A DNA stretch of 64,000 nt from Mojavia pulchra JT2-VF2 (GCA_019359325.1 JAHHHN010000028.1:1-64000); one strand, 5' to 3'. Shown: positions 43,949 through 53,770, counted from the first letter of the stretch. Notes: generated by a model not told the origin, from the sequence alone. Numbers and translations are program-made.

Positions 43949-44137
43949 TTATGCTTGGCGATCGCTTGCCTCTACTCTTTTGTAAGCAGGAGGATATTTT
44001 GAGGGGAATTTAGCCCTTATGGCCTGCTCCACAAGAAACGCTACGAGATTAGCTGTAGCTCTACCTTCTTCATCAGCCCATATTTGCAAATCTTCATAAA
44101 CTGCATCAGGTAAAACAATAGTTGTTCTTTTAGTCAT
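43949..44137 (-). CDS. Ribbon-helix-helix (CopG-type) protein
   Basis: 62 residues from MTKRTTIVLPDAVYEDLQIW (an earlier Met at 44176 is possible). The RTTIVLPDAVYEDLQ strand-helix pattern is typical of CopG/ParG regulators. Divergent from the ParM-like operon, which it may control. Confidence 0.65.
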   Translation of the reverse strand: MTKRTTIVLPDAVYEDLQIWADEEGRATANLVAFLVEQAIRAKFPSKYPPAYKRVEASDRQA

Positions 44138-44400
44138 GTCGATGAAAGCTTCTGTATTCATCGATTCTAGCCTCATGTAGTAGTTAACTTAGCTTTTTTT
44201 CATGCTATCGCATTCAAAATTCATGCAATTCTATGCTAACATAGCATTATCCAAACCAAAAACAGTCACCCAACAAAGGCAATAGAAGCCAGAAAGTGAA
44301 GTTTAGGCTTGCCAAAAACTGGATGTGTGGATTTAAGGTGATTCAGCCGATAAATTCTCCAAAGCCAGAATAAATAAGACTTTTACCAATCATCAGAACC

Positions 44401-45516
44401 ATGACAACCACATACACCAATGCCGCAAATTGGCTTACTCAAGCTGCCAACGTTGCCAATTCCGGGCTAACTGCCTTAATTGCAGGTAAAGACCCCGGTG
44501 CTGGGTATGGCAAGGCAATTTACAGTGATTTTTCTGTCACGATGCCATCTGCATACTCACTAGTTCGCAACCGCAACATTCGCCACCACGAAACCATTTC
44601 TAAAGATGGGGCATGGGTGCATTATGTCGGAGGAAAGCGTCTGGACTTGAAAGACACGCAATTCTTTTGGGGCAGTGCAGCGCTTTCCCAAGCTGACCAT
44701 ACCCTGTTGCATGACGACAAAGGCAAAAAAGCAGAACTGGCGCTAGAAAGCATCCTTGCAGACTTGGCAGTTCTGAATATTCCTTCGGGCATGAAACTAG
44801 AAATTAGTTTGAGTAACCACAACCCAGAACGCTGGGGAGAGGAGATTAAACGCAGAGTTCAAGGTATTCACACCTTCCAACACAAACATCCCGTAAATCG
44901 TTCCATTGTCACTAAAACGATTGAAATTGTAGTTACAGGCATTTATCCCGAAGGCTATGGAAGTATCGCTCACTGCCTATTTGGTGAAGCAACCCTAGCC
45001 CTAGAAGAGTCAGAGATTGCTATCGCCCTAGATATCGGTTCATCGACTTGGCTTTGCACTGTGTTTAACGGCAATGGTGCAGTCATAGACCGCCATCTAA
45101 TTGAAGGTGGAGCCGGTGAACTGCACAGCATGATTGCAGAAGCACTCGACAAACTCAACGACCATATCAGCTTAATTTCCAGAGACGTAAAACATTCACC
45201 CACCTTGGTTAACCAGGGGATTGTGTCAAGAACCTTCACTTATGGAGGTAATCACCTCACAGGTAAAAACTTTGAGACAGAGTACAGCCAATGTCTGGAC
45301 GAATGGTGGAGCAGCAGAATTGAGAAATTCGCCAACTTTGTAACGAATGGCAATTACCTAGACAGAGCGAAATACCTTGTCGCCTGGGGTGGTGGTGTGG
45401 CTATGCCAGTAGTGGATCAGAATCTTGCCGACTTGGGATTTGTGGTATTGCAAAATCCCCAATTCATCAATGCTTTTGGCTTAAAGCTATTAACTGAAAT
45501 TGCAACAGGAGCTTAA
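44401..45516 (+). CDS. parM: ParM/StbA-like actin ATPase
   Basis: 371 residues. Actin-fold phosphate loops: LIAGKDPGAGYGKA near residue 25 and ALDIGSSTWLCTVF near 205; AWGGGVAMPVVDQNL near the C-terminus is the adenosine motif. Such proteins polymerise to push plasmids apart (type II partition). First gene of a plus-strand run to 50237; the next gene starts 3 bp later. Confidence 0.75.
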   Translation: MTTTYTNAANWLTQAANVANSGLTALIAGKDPGAGYGKAIYSDFSVTMPSAYSLVRNRNIRHHETISKDGAWVHYVGGKRLDLKDTQFFWGSAALSQADHTLLHDDKGKKAELALESILADLAVLNIPSGMKLEISLSNHNPERWGEEIKRRVQGIHTFQHKHPVNRSIVTKTIEIVVTGIYPEGYGSIAHCLFGEATLALEESEIAIALDIGSSTWLCTVFNGNGAVIDRHLIEGGAGELHSMIAEALDKLNDHISLISRDVKHSPTLVNQGIVSRTFTYGGNHLTGKNFETEYSQCLDEWWSSRIEKFANFVTNGNYLDRAKYLVAWGGGVAMPVVDQNLADLGFVVLQNPQFINAFGLKLLTEIATGA

Positions 45517-45519
45517 TTA

Positions 45520-45753
45520 ATGAACTACGAATCTCGGCGTATAACCATCTCTTACTTAGCAGTAATTGAATTGTGCAAGATTTTTGATTTACCTCAAGAT
45601 GCGCCAACACAAGCATTATCAGCAGGTGTAGAGAAGCTGATTTTTCAACACGGCAATGTACAACCATCGCCCAAAGTTGAAACACCGCAATCTACACAGC
45701 CCAATAAATCAGCACTTAGCGCAATGGTCACTAATTTCAAGGGGGCAGCATGA
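45520..45753 (+). CDS. Probable ParR-type partner of ParM (77 aa)
   Basis: RRITISYLAVIELCKIFDLP and the following helix fit a ribbon-helix-helix fold, as in ParR adaptors, with a disordered Pro/Gln tail. Position right behind the ParM-like gene supports this; sequence identity to known ParR is not visible. Confidence 0.5.
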   Translation: MNYESRRITISYLAVIELCKIFDLPQDAPTQALSAGVEKLIFQHGNVQPSPKVETPQSTQPNKSALSAMVTNFKGAA

Positions 45754-45995
45754 CCAAATCCAGATTTAGAAACACGGTTTTAGGCATTGGTGCAGCAGCA
45801 GCAGCGTTAGCCCTTGGCTACTTCGGAGTCCAGCAGCTTGGCAGAAACACACTGTTTCCTATCGCCGCAGCCGTGGGTGGTGCTGGTGCAATCAGCTATG
45901 TACTTCAGAAACCGAACCAGCCACAAGTGCCAAACAGTGAGCCAGAAGCACCAACCGCACCAATCAAAACCCAAAGGAGAAGAAACAAATCATGA
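45750..45995 (+). CDS. Small membrane protein (81 aa)
   Basis: Two hydrophobic segments (VLGIGAAAAALALGYFGVQQ; LFPIAAAVGGAGAISYVL) then a Pro-rich basic tail. Overlaps both neighbours by 4 bp (ATGA), so part of the operon. Function unknown. Confidence 0.6.
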   Translation: MTKSRFRNTVLGIGAAAAALALGYFGVQQLGRNTLFPIAAAVGGAGAISYVLQKPNQPQVPNSEPEAPTAPIKTQRRRNKS

Positions 45996-46267
45996 GCGAC
46001 CAAGACACCGTGCAGAGACAACCAAGCTTAACAACAACCGAAATCATGACCATTATCCTTGGTTGCGAACAGACTCTCAGATTTGTGCAAGTATCCCCAA
46101 ATTACAAACAAATTGAAGCGTCCGAAAGGTTCAGTACATCGAATGACCTAAAAATGGGTGATGCTGTCCAAGCTTTGATGGAGATTCACGAAGCAATCCT
46201 AAATATCGAGTTTTATTCCCAAGTCGAGAGACAAGCAAATGTTAGAAACAACAACCTTACAGCGTAA
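45992..46267 (+). CDS. Unknown helical protein (91 aa)
   Basis: MSDQDTVQRQPSLTTTEIMT, then helices (GDAVQALMEIHEAILNIEFY). Coupled to its upstream neighbour by overlap, overlaps the next start by 29 bp. No family recognised. Confidence 0.55.
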   Translation: MSDQDTVQRQPSLTTTEIMTIILGCEQTLRFVQVSPNYKQIEASERFSTSNDLKMGDAVQALMEIHEAILNIEFYSQVERQANVRNNNLTA

Positions 46268-46433
46268 TCATCTGTACCAATTCCGTGGTCAACAACTGCG
46301 CTACAGCCACCGCTCTAATTGTCGAGCCAATGCACCTTTCATTTTCAATGACTCGAAAGGTAGACGAAAAGAATTAAACCAAAACCAAGTGCAGAGGGAG
46401 GTTTTGGAACTTGTTGAGTTTTGTGAGAACTGA
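46239..46433 (+). CDS. Unknown small protein (64 aa)
   Basis: Basic protein (HLYQFRGQQLRYSHRSNCRA; QNQVQREVLELVEFCE) overlapping the previous gene. A HIP1-bearing spacer follows. Real but unknown. Confidence 0.45.
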   Translation: MLETTTLQRNHLYQFRGQQLRYSHRSNCRANAPFIFNDSKGRRKELNQNQVQREVLELVEFCEN

Positions 46434-46520
46434 TGATGAAGCGATCGCATTTGCCGGCAAGCTTGGCGATCGCCCATCTGTGCATCGTGAGTACACATTA
46501 GACATTAAGGATTCTAACAA

Positions 46521-46964
46521 ATGACACTTGACTACAGAAATCCCAACGATTGGGGACGTTCACCGCTAACTGACCGCGCCCTGAGATTAGAGCAATTCAA
46601 AGTAGAAAATCCTGAAGAATGGGCAGCAATGATCTCAGCAGATATTCAGGCACTCTCCACACCGTTAGAAGAAAGTGAAGATTACCCACCTTTCACCGGA
46701 ACTGAATTTCTAGCAACTCATTCAACCATCGATGACCATCCATACTCTGCTGCATTTGGTCAATTCTTGGGTAATGGGATTGACCCGGACATTGCAAATA
46801 TTTTGGCGTTTGGTGAGAACAGATTTGATTTAATCTCTGAAGATTTGGACGACCCCGTAAGGCAACTGGCAACGAGAATTTATAGCCGATTTGAAGAGAT
46901 GGGTTACTGGGATGAAGTGCCCCAAGAGCCGATAAATATCGACTACGACAACATACCTTATTAG
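46521..46964 (+). CDS. Unknown acidic protein (147 aa)
   Basis: Acidic, begins MTLDYRNPNDWGRSPLTDRA, with HPYSAAFGQFLGNGIDPDIA. No domain recognised. Next gene follows after 8 bp. Confidence 0.55.
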   Translation: MTLDYRNPNDWGRSPLTDRALRLEQFKVENPEEWAAMISADIQALSTPLEESEDYPPFTGTEFLATHSTIDDHPYSAAFGQFLGNGIDPDIANILAFGENRFDLISEDLDDPVRQLATRIYSRFEEMGYWDEVPQEPINIDYDNIPY

Positions 46965-46972
46965 GAGATTAA

Positions 46973-47644
46973 ATGGCACGTAATTTTGGAGGAGCGAAAC
47001 TCAAAAACCATATTCCCAATAATGCCCCCGGTACGTTAGGAGCAATGGGGAGACTGTTTGATGTGTCGACTGAAGAGTTCAATAAAGCCTTACAGGGAGA
47101 TCAAACGGTAATCACCAAAATTGCAGACATGGCGCGACTGTCTGACACTGCAAAAGCCAATTTACCCAAGGCTTTGGAAGCATATCGGAAGATTATTGAA
47201 ACAACTGGGGATGTAAACCAAGCCTATGCCGAACTGGTGCAATTGACCCAAAAACACGGTACGCAAACCCTGAAAGCTATCAACACTAGTAAGACAGGAG
47301 AGCAGCGTTTCAAAAATGAGATGTCCGAGATGCAGGCAGAACACGTCAACGCCACCACTGCGGAGGCCACCCGTCACGCGCAGCGCTCATCCTTAATTCA
47401 GATATCTGGGGCCACAGCCGACCTCATGGCGATCGCAAAATATGAGGCTGATTTAATCAAAGCTTCTAACAAAGTCCCAGAAGCCCAAGACGCAGCAGAT
47501 CGCGCTTATGAGACGGCGGTAACTAGCGCACTGTGGACAAACGGCAGTGAAGCGAAGACTGACCGCATACCCAAGCCGAACTACAGCCGGACTGCTGGAA
47601 TTAGCCGTGTAGGGCAGTGGTTCAGGAATTTTATGGGCATCTAA
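46973..47644 (+). CDS. Unknown helical protein (223 aa)
   Basis: Long helical stretches rich in Ala, Glu and Lys (DTAKANLPKALEAYRKIIET; AATAEATRHAQ-like region) and a basic hydrophobic C-terminus (GQWFRNFMGI). Resembles small accessory proteins of transfer operons by composition only. RBS TAGGAG. Confidence 0.55.
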   Translation: MARNFGGAKLKNHIPNNAPGTLGAMGRLFDVSTEEFNKALQGDQTVITKIADMARLSDTAKANLPKALEAYRKIIETTGDVNQAYAELVQLTQKHGTQTLKAINTSKTGEQRFKNEMSEMQAEHVNATTAEATRHAQRSSLIQISGATADLMAIAKYEADLIKASNKVPEAQDAADRAYETAVTSALWTNGSEAKTDRIPKPNYSRTAGISRVGQWFRNFMGI

Positions 47645-47717
47645 ACCATAGTCAGTGAAAAAGCCAGAGGATGAGAAACTCTGGCTTTCATGCCAGTTTA
47701 TATGGTTAGGAGTAAAA

Positions 47718-48290
47718 ATGAATGAATTAGACGCTTTGTTATCTCAATTTCACTCCACTAATGATTCGGCTCCCTCTCCCCATTGGAGTGAACAGCCAAA
47801 AGCAAAGGCAACCCCAGAGGATGACGACAGCGAACGACTAGAGCAATCTATTAGGGATGTTTTCAATAACAAGCAACTCCTCAACAAAGCACTGGCTACA
47901 TTTTTAGGCGTATTCACCGCTAACACTGGAGTCAGCCTACTAACGAGTTTAGGAATTGGAGCGATCGCTTCTGGGACACTCGGCAGCATTGTACTGGGGT
48001 TATTCTTCGCCAACACCCTGACCAAGATTCAATACGACGGCAGAATCCACATTGGCAAAGACTTCATGGTGGCGAGTGTCTCCTCTGCCAGTGTAGGGGC
48101 TTCGCTGTGGATAGCCTTTGATGAGTATCGGGTTGTAAGGGGAGCAACTAAGGCAGGTAAGACAAGGTTTTATGAGGAAGTAAGACAGTACGAAGTTAAA
48201 CCAACTCCCCAAACTGAAACACCTTGGTTATTGCTTGGGTTGGCTGCTTTGGGAGTGTTGGCGATTGCAGCAATAGGAGGTAGGAAATGA
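47718..48290 (+). CDS. Membrane protein of the ATPase operon (190 aa)
   Basis: Start at MNELDALLSQFHST (47718) with TAGGAG upstream. Acidic N-terminus, then two or three hydrophobic segments (LLTSLGIGAIASGTLGSIVL; FMVASVSSASVGASLWIAF; LLLGLAALGVLAIAAI). Likely inner-membrane partner of the ATPase two genes on. Confidence 0.6.
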   Translation: MNELDALLSQFHSTNDSAPSPHWSEQPKAKATPEDDDSERLEQSIRDVFNNKQLLNKALATFLGVFTANTGVSLLTSLGIGAIASGTLGSIVLGLFFANTLTKIQYDGRIHIGKDFMVASVSSASVGASLWIAFDEYRVVRGATKAGKTRFYEEVRQYEVKPTPQTETPWLLLGLAALGVLAIAAIGGRK

Positions 48291-48424
48291 ATTGGCTCTT
48301 AAAAATTTTGGTGCGAATCCTGCCAGATGCGGTTGTAGAGTCGTTGAACGCAGCAACTTTGGATGAATTAGATCAACGGGGACTGATTATCTGGGCAGAG
48401 GAGGTAGAAAGTGATGAAACGTAA
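48287..48424 (+). CDS. 45-aa small protein between operon genes
   Basis: ATGA overlap with the preceding stop, 45 codons (MNWLLKILVRILPDAVVESL, LDELDQRGLIIWAEE), then an 11-bp overlap with the ATPase start. GGAGG of the next gene lies within it. Its position makes it a likely real small gene. Confidence 0.6.
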   Translation: MNWLLKILVRILPDAVVESLNAATLDELDQRGLIIWAEEVESDET

Positions 48425-50237
48425 GCAGTTTGAGTTATATAGAAGTTCAGGGACAGCCAACAATATAACTGTGGGGGTGCTGGCAAGCATCGGTTTAATT
48501 TGTGGGGCTAAGTCATTCACTGGAACTCAAATCAGCTTAGTTGAATATTGCTTCATCCCCGAAACACTGACCTCACCAGATAACCGCGCTAAATACTGCA
48601 CACAAGACTTGCGTTACATAATGCCGGAGTCTGAGTTTTATGCTGAAGCTTACGCACCAGCTAACCCCTCGTTTCAACGTGATAATTTTCTGCCTACCAA
48701 AGCAACCAGATTAAGGATTATTCCACCCAGCAACCCGAATAAACCGCTTTGGGGTCTAGCCTCCGTTGTGACTACTGGTGGTGCTTTCGCATTGTCCAAA
48801 GCTAGGGAATGGCGATTGATGCAGTTGCTACCCGAAGTTAGGAATGAGCTAAAAGCCAACTGGCTGATTAGCAAGCTTCGTGAAGGGCTAAGGCTCCACA
48901 AAGAAAGTTACACTGCACAACTAGACTACGAGTTCCACCAATGGACTGAGAATCGACGGGCAAGGGCAGCACAATTGTCTCAAATGACACCGCAAGAGTT
49001 AGCCATCTTTCAGGAGCAGGTACGTTTGAAGGCAGAGGCTGAGGCACGGGCGCAACTTCAGCAAGCAACCGGACAACCTGCCGGAGCTTTACCAGGGCAG
49101 TCAATGCAGGATGTTGCCAGGGGTGACGATAAAGTGACTGGGGGACAACAGCAGGCGTTACAACACAATAGCGGTGAAAGTCTTCACCCATCAGAATCTC
49201 TTGCCCTAAATACTTTGCAAGCCCTAGCCAAAGCCGATAGTTCTACTGCTTTAGTCGCTGCACCCGGAAGCGGTAAATCTGTCACCCTCAATTATTTGAT
49301 TGAGAAAATCCTTGCAGATTGCCCAAGTGCTGATATTTGGGTGATTAGTGCTAAGAATGATAGTTTCTGCGGTTTACGAGAGAAAGAAAGAGTAATTGTC
49401 TTTGACGGGGAAAACCCAGACCTAGCTAAAGATGTAATTGATAACTTTTACCAGAGCTACAAACTAAGAAAACAGCTACCAGAACAAAGGCGCGAATCTT
49501 TACCACCATTGATTCTAATTTTGGATGATTGGTTAGTAATTGCTGACTCTTTGAGTAAGCTTTATTCTGATTGGAATTATGGCAGTAAATTACTTGATGT
49601 TCTGCTGATTGGTCGAGAGTTTAATACTAAATTCATTGCTTCTCTACAGTCTTTTAATTTGGCAGCTTTGGGTATTGAAAAGATGGATGCTCAAACCCGG
49701 ATGTGCCTCAACTTACTGCTGTTAGGCAACAAGTACATTAAGAACTCTAGAGAGCAAGAATCTTATGGGGTATTGGAACTAATTTTAAATAGAGGTGACA
49801 TTATCCCAGGTAAACAATCACGAGAGCTAATTAAATCTAAGTACCTGGAAGTTAAAGCAGTCTCTTATCAAAACTTCCGTCCAGTGATGATTGCTTCCGT
49901 TGGTGGTTTTGTAGTTGCATTAATGCCGAATCTATCTAATCAAGCCAAGTCAATTTCAGATGCTCATGAATATCTAGATAGAGTATATGAGCTTGAATTT
50001 AATTTAAATGCTGCTCACCCTAACCACACGAAACCATTATCAGAGGTAGCGAGAAAGATTTATGAATACTTCCAGAATGTCAAGAATAAAACGCCAAAAA
50101 CATTACGCGATTTGAAGAAGGCTGACAGGTTATCAGGCTACTCAGACCAGGAATTAATGAATGGATTATCTGAATTAGTTGAAAGTGAGAAGATAAATTA
50201 TGACGGCAATGATAGCTACTCCCTGCCTGATTGGTGA
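48414..50237 (+). CDS. P-loop ATPase with two N-terminal membrane segments (607 aa)
   Basis: Start at the ATG at 48414, 9 bp after GGAGG. Hydrophobic segments at about 20-38 and 115-135; a helical region; then Walker A VAAPGSGKSVTLNYLIEKI near residue 283, Walker B LILILDDWLVIADS near 365 and ALQSF-type sensor (FIASLQSFNLAALG). C-terminal winged-helix-like tail. Likely a membrane-bound DNA or protein translocation ATPase of plasmid transfer or segregation. A close paralogue begins the window (1-912). Confidence 0.75.
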   Translation: MKRKQFELYRSSGTANNITVGVLASIGLICGAKSFTGTQISLVEYCFIPETLTSPDNRAKYCTQDLRYIMPESEFYAEAYAPANPSFQRDNFLPTKATRLRIIPPSNPNKPLWGLASVVTTGGAFALSKAREWRLMQLLPEVRNELKANWLISKLREGLRLHKESYTAQLDYEFHQWTENRRARAAQLSQMTPQELAIFQEQVRLKAEAEARAQLQQATGQPAGALPGQSMQDVARGDDKVTGGQQQALQHNSGESLHPSESLALNTLQALAKADSSTALVAAPGSGKSVTLNYLIEKILADCPSADIWVISAKNDSFCGLREKERVIVFDGENPDLAKDVIDNFYQSYKLRKQLPEQRRESLPPLILILDDWLVIADSLSKLYSDWNYGSKLLDVLLIGREFNTKFIASLQSFNLAALGIEKMDAQTRMCLNLLLLGNKYIKNSREQESYGVLELILNRGDIIPGKQSRELIKSKYLEVKAVSYQNFRPVMIASVGGFVVALMPNLSNQAKSISDAHEYLDRVYELEFNLNAAHPNHTKPLSEVARKIYEYFQNVKNKTPKTLRDLKKADRLSGYSDQELMNGLSELVESEKINYDGNDSYSLPDW

Positions 50238-50243
50238 AAGTCC

Positions 50244-50395
50244 TGCCGTGATGCCGTGGTCATAATAAGGGATATTTTACTGGCTTTTTGATGTGTCTAC
50301 GGCATACGGCACAATCACGGCAAGCCATATCATGTATAGGTTGTAGCCTACGGCATTGCTACGGTAGCGCAGACCTCCACGGCAGAAGTACCAAT
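50244..50395. repeat. TACGGCA repeat cluster, copy 2
   Basis: Eight copies of TGCCGTG, CTACGGCA, TACGGCA, CACGGCA and CTACGGTA behind the ATPase stop, in the same order and spacing as 919-1059. The conservation exceeds that of ordinary spacer DNA. Confidence 0.6.
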
Positions 50396-50447
50396 AATTT
50401 TGCAGCCGATAAATCTATCTAACGCTCTCGTCGGGGGAGCAGGTCAA

Positions 50448-50505
50448 AACAAAGACAGTTGCCCTGGTGATAAATTCCCCCTGCGTCGCGTATGAAAATC
50501 TGCCA
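50448..50505 (-). pseudogene. 3' fragment of the HNH gene
   Basis: The complement reads FHTRRRGNLSPGQLSLF and stop, the exact end of the proteins at 6237-6536 and 53378-53677, without the rest of the gene. The stop-side sequence TCAAAACAAAGACA also occurs at 1199-1212. Confidence 0.75.
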
Positions 50506-50517
50506 GTCGTACAGAAT

Positions 50518-51174
50518 TCATACTGAATTCTGATTACTGACTCCTGAATTATTTTTTATGAAAAACAGTTTTGGCAACAAAAGCCCAGAACGATTTTTGT
50601 AGTCATCAAACTCGGAGTAACGAGATAAAGAAAGGTCTTTCTTAAGCATATTTGGAATAAATATCATGCTGATAAAACCTCCTAGAATCAAGAAGGGGAA
50701 CCAGTGTTGAGTCAGCATAGCAAAGGCACTATAAATCAATATTTCTCCTAGATAATTGGTGTTGCGACAACGAGCAAAGAATCCTTCTGTTATTAGTCCC
50801 TTTTGATATTTAAGGGTATAGTACTTCTGGGCATCGCTAACAAAGTGTAGAAACACACCAAAAATGTTCAAGGAAATAGCTACTGCCACTAGGGGTAGTG
50901 GTGGTACTGTGCCACTACTAATCAGAATAAAGGGTGCTATCCAATAGAAGTTCACCAGAATAAAGATGAAAATGCCCTGTGGAATAGAAACTTGTTGCTC
51001 CCATTGTTTGTCTGGGAATATGCGGTCTTTTAGTAGCCACAGAAAGCCATAAGTACCGTGAAGTGCTAAATACACCCACGGGCCTAGAGTGAAGTTCTGG
51101 TAAACAAACATCAGGAGCAGTATAAAAAAGAATGTTAGTCCTTTGCTGAGATTGATGGCATACTTGGCTTTCAT
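50518..51174 (-). CDS. DUF1295-type (ICMT/steroid reductase-like) membrane protein
   Basis: 218 residues with about six membrane segments and the family motif FARCRNTNYLGEILIYSAFA near residue 140 that binds cofactor in related methyltransferases/reductases. RYSEFDDYKNRSGLLLP near the end is also typical. Substrate unknown. Confidence 0.75.
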   Translation of the reverse strand: MKAKYAINLSKGLTFFFILLLMFVYQNFTLGPWVYLALHGTYGFLWLLKDRIFPDKQWEQQVSIPQGIFIFILVNFYWIAPFILISSGTVPPLPLVAVAISLNIFGVFLHFVSDAQKYYTLKYQKGLITEGFFARCRNTNYLGEILIYSAFAMLTQHWFPFLILGGFISMIFIPNMLKKDLSLSRYSEFDDYKNRSGLLLPKLFFIKNNSGVSNQNSV

Positions 51175-51311
51175 GATCTGGATATTGTTTTCTATTGATT
51201 TTTATGTCTTTATTGTGAATTATTTCAACTTTTTTTTGCTCAATACCCATAAAACGCCTTGCCGGGGTTGCTCAATACCAATTTGATAACAGGAGTTAAC
51301 TCAGAAAAATT

Positions 51312-53045
51312 ATGCAAATTCATATTTATGCACAGCAAGGAGATATTGCTGGAGTTGCGCGTGAGATAGCTAATGGTGTTGATATTGATTGTTTAGAAGA
51401 AGATAATTGGCAAACACCATTAATGTACGCCCTAAACAGCCCTAATGCAGGTAGTGATATGATTCGCTTCCTGTTGCAACATGGCGCGAATGTGAATGCT
51501 GTTGAACCAGAACCAGAACATACTGTCCTTGAGTTGGCGGTGCAGTCGGGGAATGTAGAGAAAGTGGGATTGATTCTGGATACTGGAGCAGATATTAACT
51601 ATCGCAGACGAGGAGAATATGATGTCTTGATTGATGCTATGTCTGGTCGAGATATTTTGCAGGATGAAAACTTGATAGAGACTTTAAGTTTACTCATCTC
51701 TAGAGGTGCGAGTGTGAATGGGATGAGTAGCTATGGTGAGACTGCAATTAAAGTAGCGGCTCATGTTGGAAGATTTGATGCTGTCCAATTATTACTGAAT
51801 GCAGGTGCTAACCTAGAGCAACTGGGATGGACTCAATTAATGTACGCGATAGTTTTTGAGGGTTTAGAGCAAGTCCAATCATTACTAGAACAAGGTGCAG
51901 ATCAAAATGTGCGTGATTGTTGGAATAGAACGCCTTGGTTATTGAGTATTCAGGTGGGTGAACTACCTAAAGTTAAATTACTCTTGGCGGCGGGAGCAAA
52001 TTACAACGAGCGCGGAAACTGTGGACAAACGCCGTTAATGTATGCGATAGGAAATAATAGGGTCGAAGTCCTACAGTGGCTAATTGCAGAGGGATGTGAT
52101 GTTGAAGCTACTGATGATTTTGGCAACACTGCGTTAATGATGGCCGCAGAGCGTGGTGCAACTGATTGCGTCAGAATTTTATTAGAGGCTGGTGCAAATG
52201 CTGGCAGAGCTGATAATTACGATAACAGAGCCATTAAGATGGCGACTAATTTGGAAATTGTGAGAATGCTAGTTGCAGCTGGTGAAGATTTGAGTGATAT
52301 TAACGATGATATGCGGCGATTGCTCACCGGAATTAACCGCAGCACATTCTCACTCTCAAAATTATCACCAGAGCAGTATTTTGCTGACAAACATCCGCGC
52401 TTTGGCCGAACTAATCCAGAGTTGATGGAAATCCCGTTTTGGCAAGCGATGATTAGAGAAGGTTGTTCTGCTTATACAGCCAAACAGCTTTTTGACGATA
52501 CAGAAAATTGGCAAGACTTAGCATGGTGCTATCAGCGATTTGGCAGAACCATTACACAATTACCAGACGGTAGAGTTATCGAAATTGCCGGTGAACATGA
52601 AGACTACTATGACCCTGATTTTTGTATTTATAACGATGTTGTAGTTTATCAAGGTGATGGGAATTTCCAGATTTTTGGGTATCCAGAAGATGTATTCCCG
52701 CCAACTGATTTCCATTCGGCAACATTAGTTGGAGAAGACATCTATATTATTGGTAATTTAGGATATGTAGATGCAAGAATATATTATGAAACTCCGGTTT
52801 ATCGGTTACATTGCCACACATTGAAAATAGACAAAATAGAAACTACTGGAGATAAACCAGGATGGATCAGCCGTCATAAAGCTTACTACAAAGAACCAAA
52901 CCAAATTTATATTACTGGTGGGAAATTGTGGCTGATGAATGATGAAACATCAGAATATATAGATAACTCTGTTGATTACGTCTTAGATTTAATCAAATTA
53001 ACTTGGAGTCGTGTCTGTTTAACAGAATCAAAACTTTGGTTATAG
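51312..53045 (+). CDS. Ankyrin-repeat protein with C-terminal Kelch-like region
   Basis: 577 residues. About nine ankyrin units between residues 1 and 330 (TPLMYALNSPNAGSDMIRFL; TALMMAAERGATDCVRILLE). The rest (380-577) has FGRTITQLPDGRVIEIAGEH, HSATLVGEDIYIIGNLGY and NQIYITGGKLWLM, which read like Kelch-type blades. A cytoplasmic binding protein; partner unknown. Confidence 0.8.
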   Translation: MQIHIYAQQGDIAGVAREIANGVDIDCLEEDNWQTPLMYALNSPNAGSDMIRFLLQHGANVNAVEPEPEHTVLELAVQSGNVEKVGLILDTGADINYRRRGEYDVLIDAMSGRDILQDENLIETLSLLISRGASVNGMSSYGETAIKVAAHVGRFDAVQLLLNAGANLEQLGWTQLMYAIVFEGLEQVQSLLEQGADQNVRDCWNRTPWLLSIQVGELPKVKLLLAAGANYNERGNCGQTPLMYAIGNNRVEVLQWLIAEGCDVEATDDFGNTALMMAAERGATDCVRILLEAGANAGRADNYDNRAIKMATNLEIVRMLVAAGEDLSDINDDMRRLLTGINRSTFSLSKLSPEQYFADKHPRFGRTNPELMEIPFWQAMIREGCSAYTAKQLFDDTENWQDLAWCYQRFGRTITQLPDGRVIEIAGEHEDYYDPDFCIYNDVVVYQGDGNFQIFGYPEDVFPPTDFHSATLVGEDIYIIGNLGYVDARIYYETPVYRLHCHTLKIDKIETTGDKPGWISRHKAYYKEPNQIYITGGKLWLMNDETSEYIDNSVDYVLDLIKLTWSRVCLTESKLWL

Positions 53046-53266
53046 GAACTGTCCAAGGACTGAAGAGTAATTACTGGGCAGAAATTACCACCACTACCCC
53101 TGATTGTATCTACTATTTTGGGCCGTTTAAAACTTTTGAGTCGGCTCAAGCTGCCTACCCCGGATACGTTGAAGACCTAAGAAGCGAGGGAGCAAGGGAG
53201 ATAAAAGTCCTCGTGAAACGCTGCCTTCCTGATGTATTGACGATTTTTGATGAACAAGATATTTAA
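53036..53266 (+). CDS. DUF1816 protein
   Basis: Core YWAEITTTTPDCIYYFGPFK and PGYVEDLRSEGAREIKVLVK match the cyanobacterial DUF1816 family, often small phycobilisome-linker-like proteins. Start uncertain: TTG at 53036 or 53003; both overlap the ankyrin gene end. Confidence 0.7.
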   Translation: MVIGTVQGLKSNYWAEITTTTPDCIYYFGPFKTFESAQAAYPGYVEDLRSEGAREIKVLVKRCLPDVLTIFDEQDI

Positions 53267-53377
53267 AGCCAGCATTTCACGCCAAATGGCGGATTTTTTC
53301 TCGAATCGTTGCAATATCCCAATTCCACTTTTGAGTGTGATATGTTCTGTTCGCTTGAAAATAATAAATCTGAATGC

Positions 53378-53677
53378 TCAAAACAAAGACAGTTGCCCCG
53401 GCGATAAATTCCCCCTGCGTCGCGTATGAAAACTCAAGTGACAAGCTGTGCATAACGCACATAAGTTTGACCGACGATTATCCTCCGGCAAGAAATTATA
53501 GTGATGCACTGTTAATGTTAATGCGGTTCTTTGAGAACGGGTAAGTTTGGAGGTATCATCGCCTGGGCGAATGCACTGCAACCCACACTTAGAACATCGC
53601 CAGTTCACTTCTTGTTTGACAACGAATGCGATATCTGACCAATTTTGGGGATAACGTTCTCTTGATTTTTTAGGCAT
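53378..53677 (-). CDS. Small HNH-like zinc protein, module copy 2
   Basis: 99 residues, the same CSKC, TVHH, NLCALC and CTACHLSFH arrangement as the copy at 6237. It differs in the first 25 residues (MPKKSRERYPQNW, FVVKQEVNWRC). Next to another coiled-coil protein and a recombinase, as in copy 1. Confidence 0.8.
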   Translation of the reverse strand: MPKKSRERYPQNWSDIAFVVKQEVNWRCSKCGLQCIRPGDDTSKLTRSQRTALTLTVHHYNFLPEDNRRSNLCALCTACHLSFHTRRRGNLSPGQLSLF

Positions 53678-53770
53678 GGACTGGTTCTAAAACTGTGGAA
53701 CGCAACTTAAGGATAGTAACGACCTTACTTAAGAAGATAACTAAAAAACAGCGATTAATACTTGGAGGGG

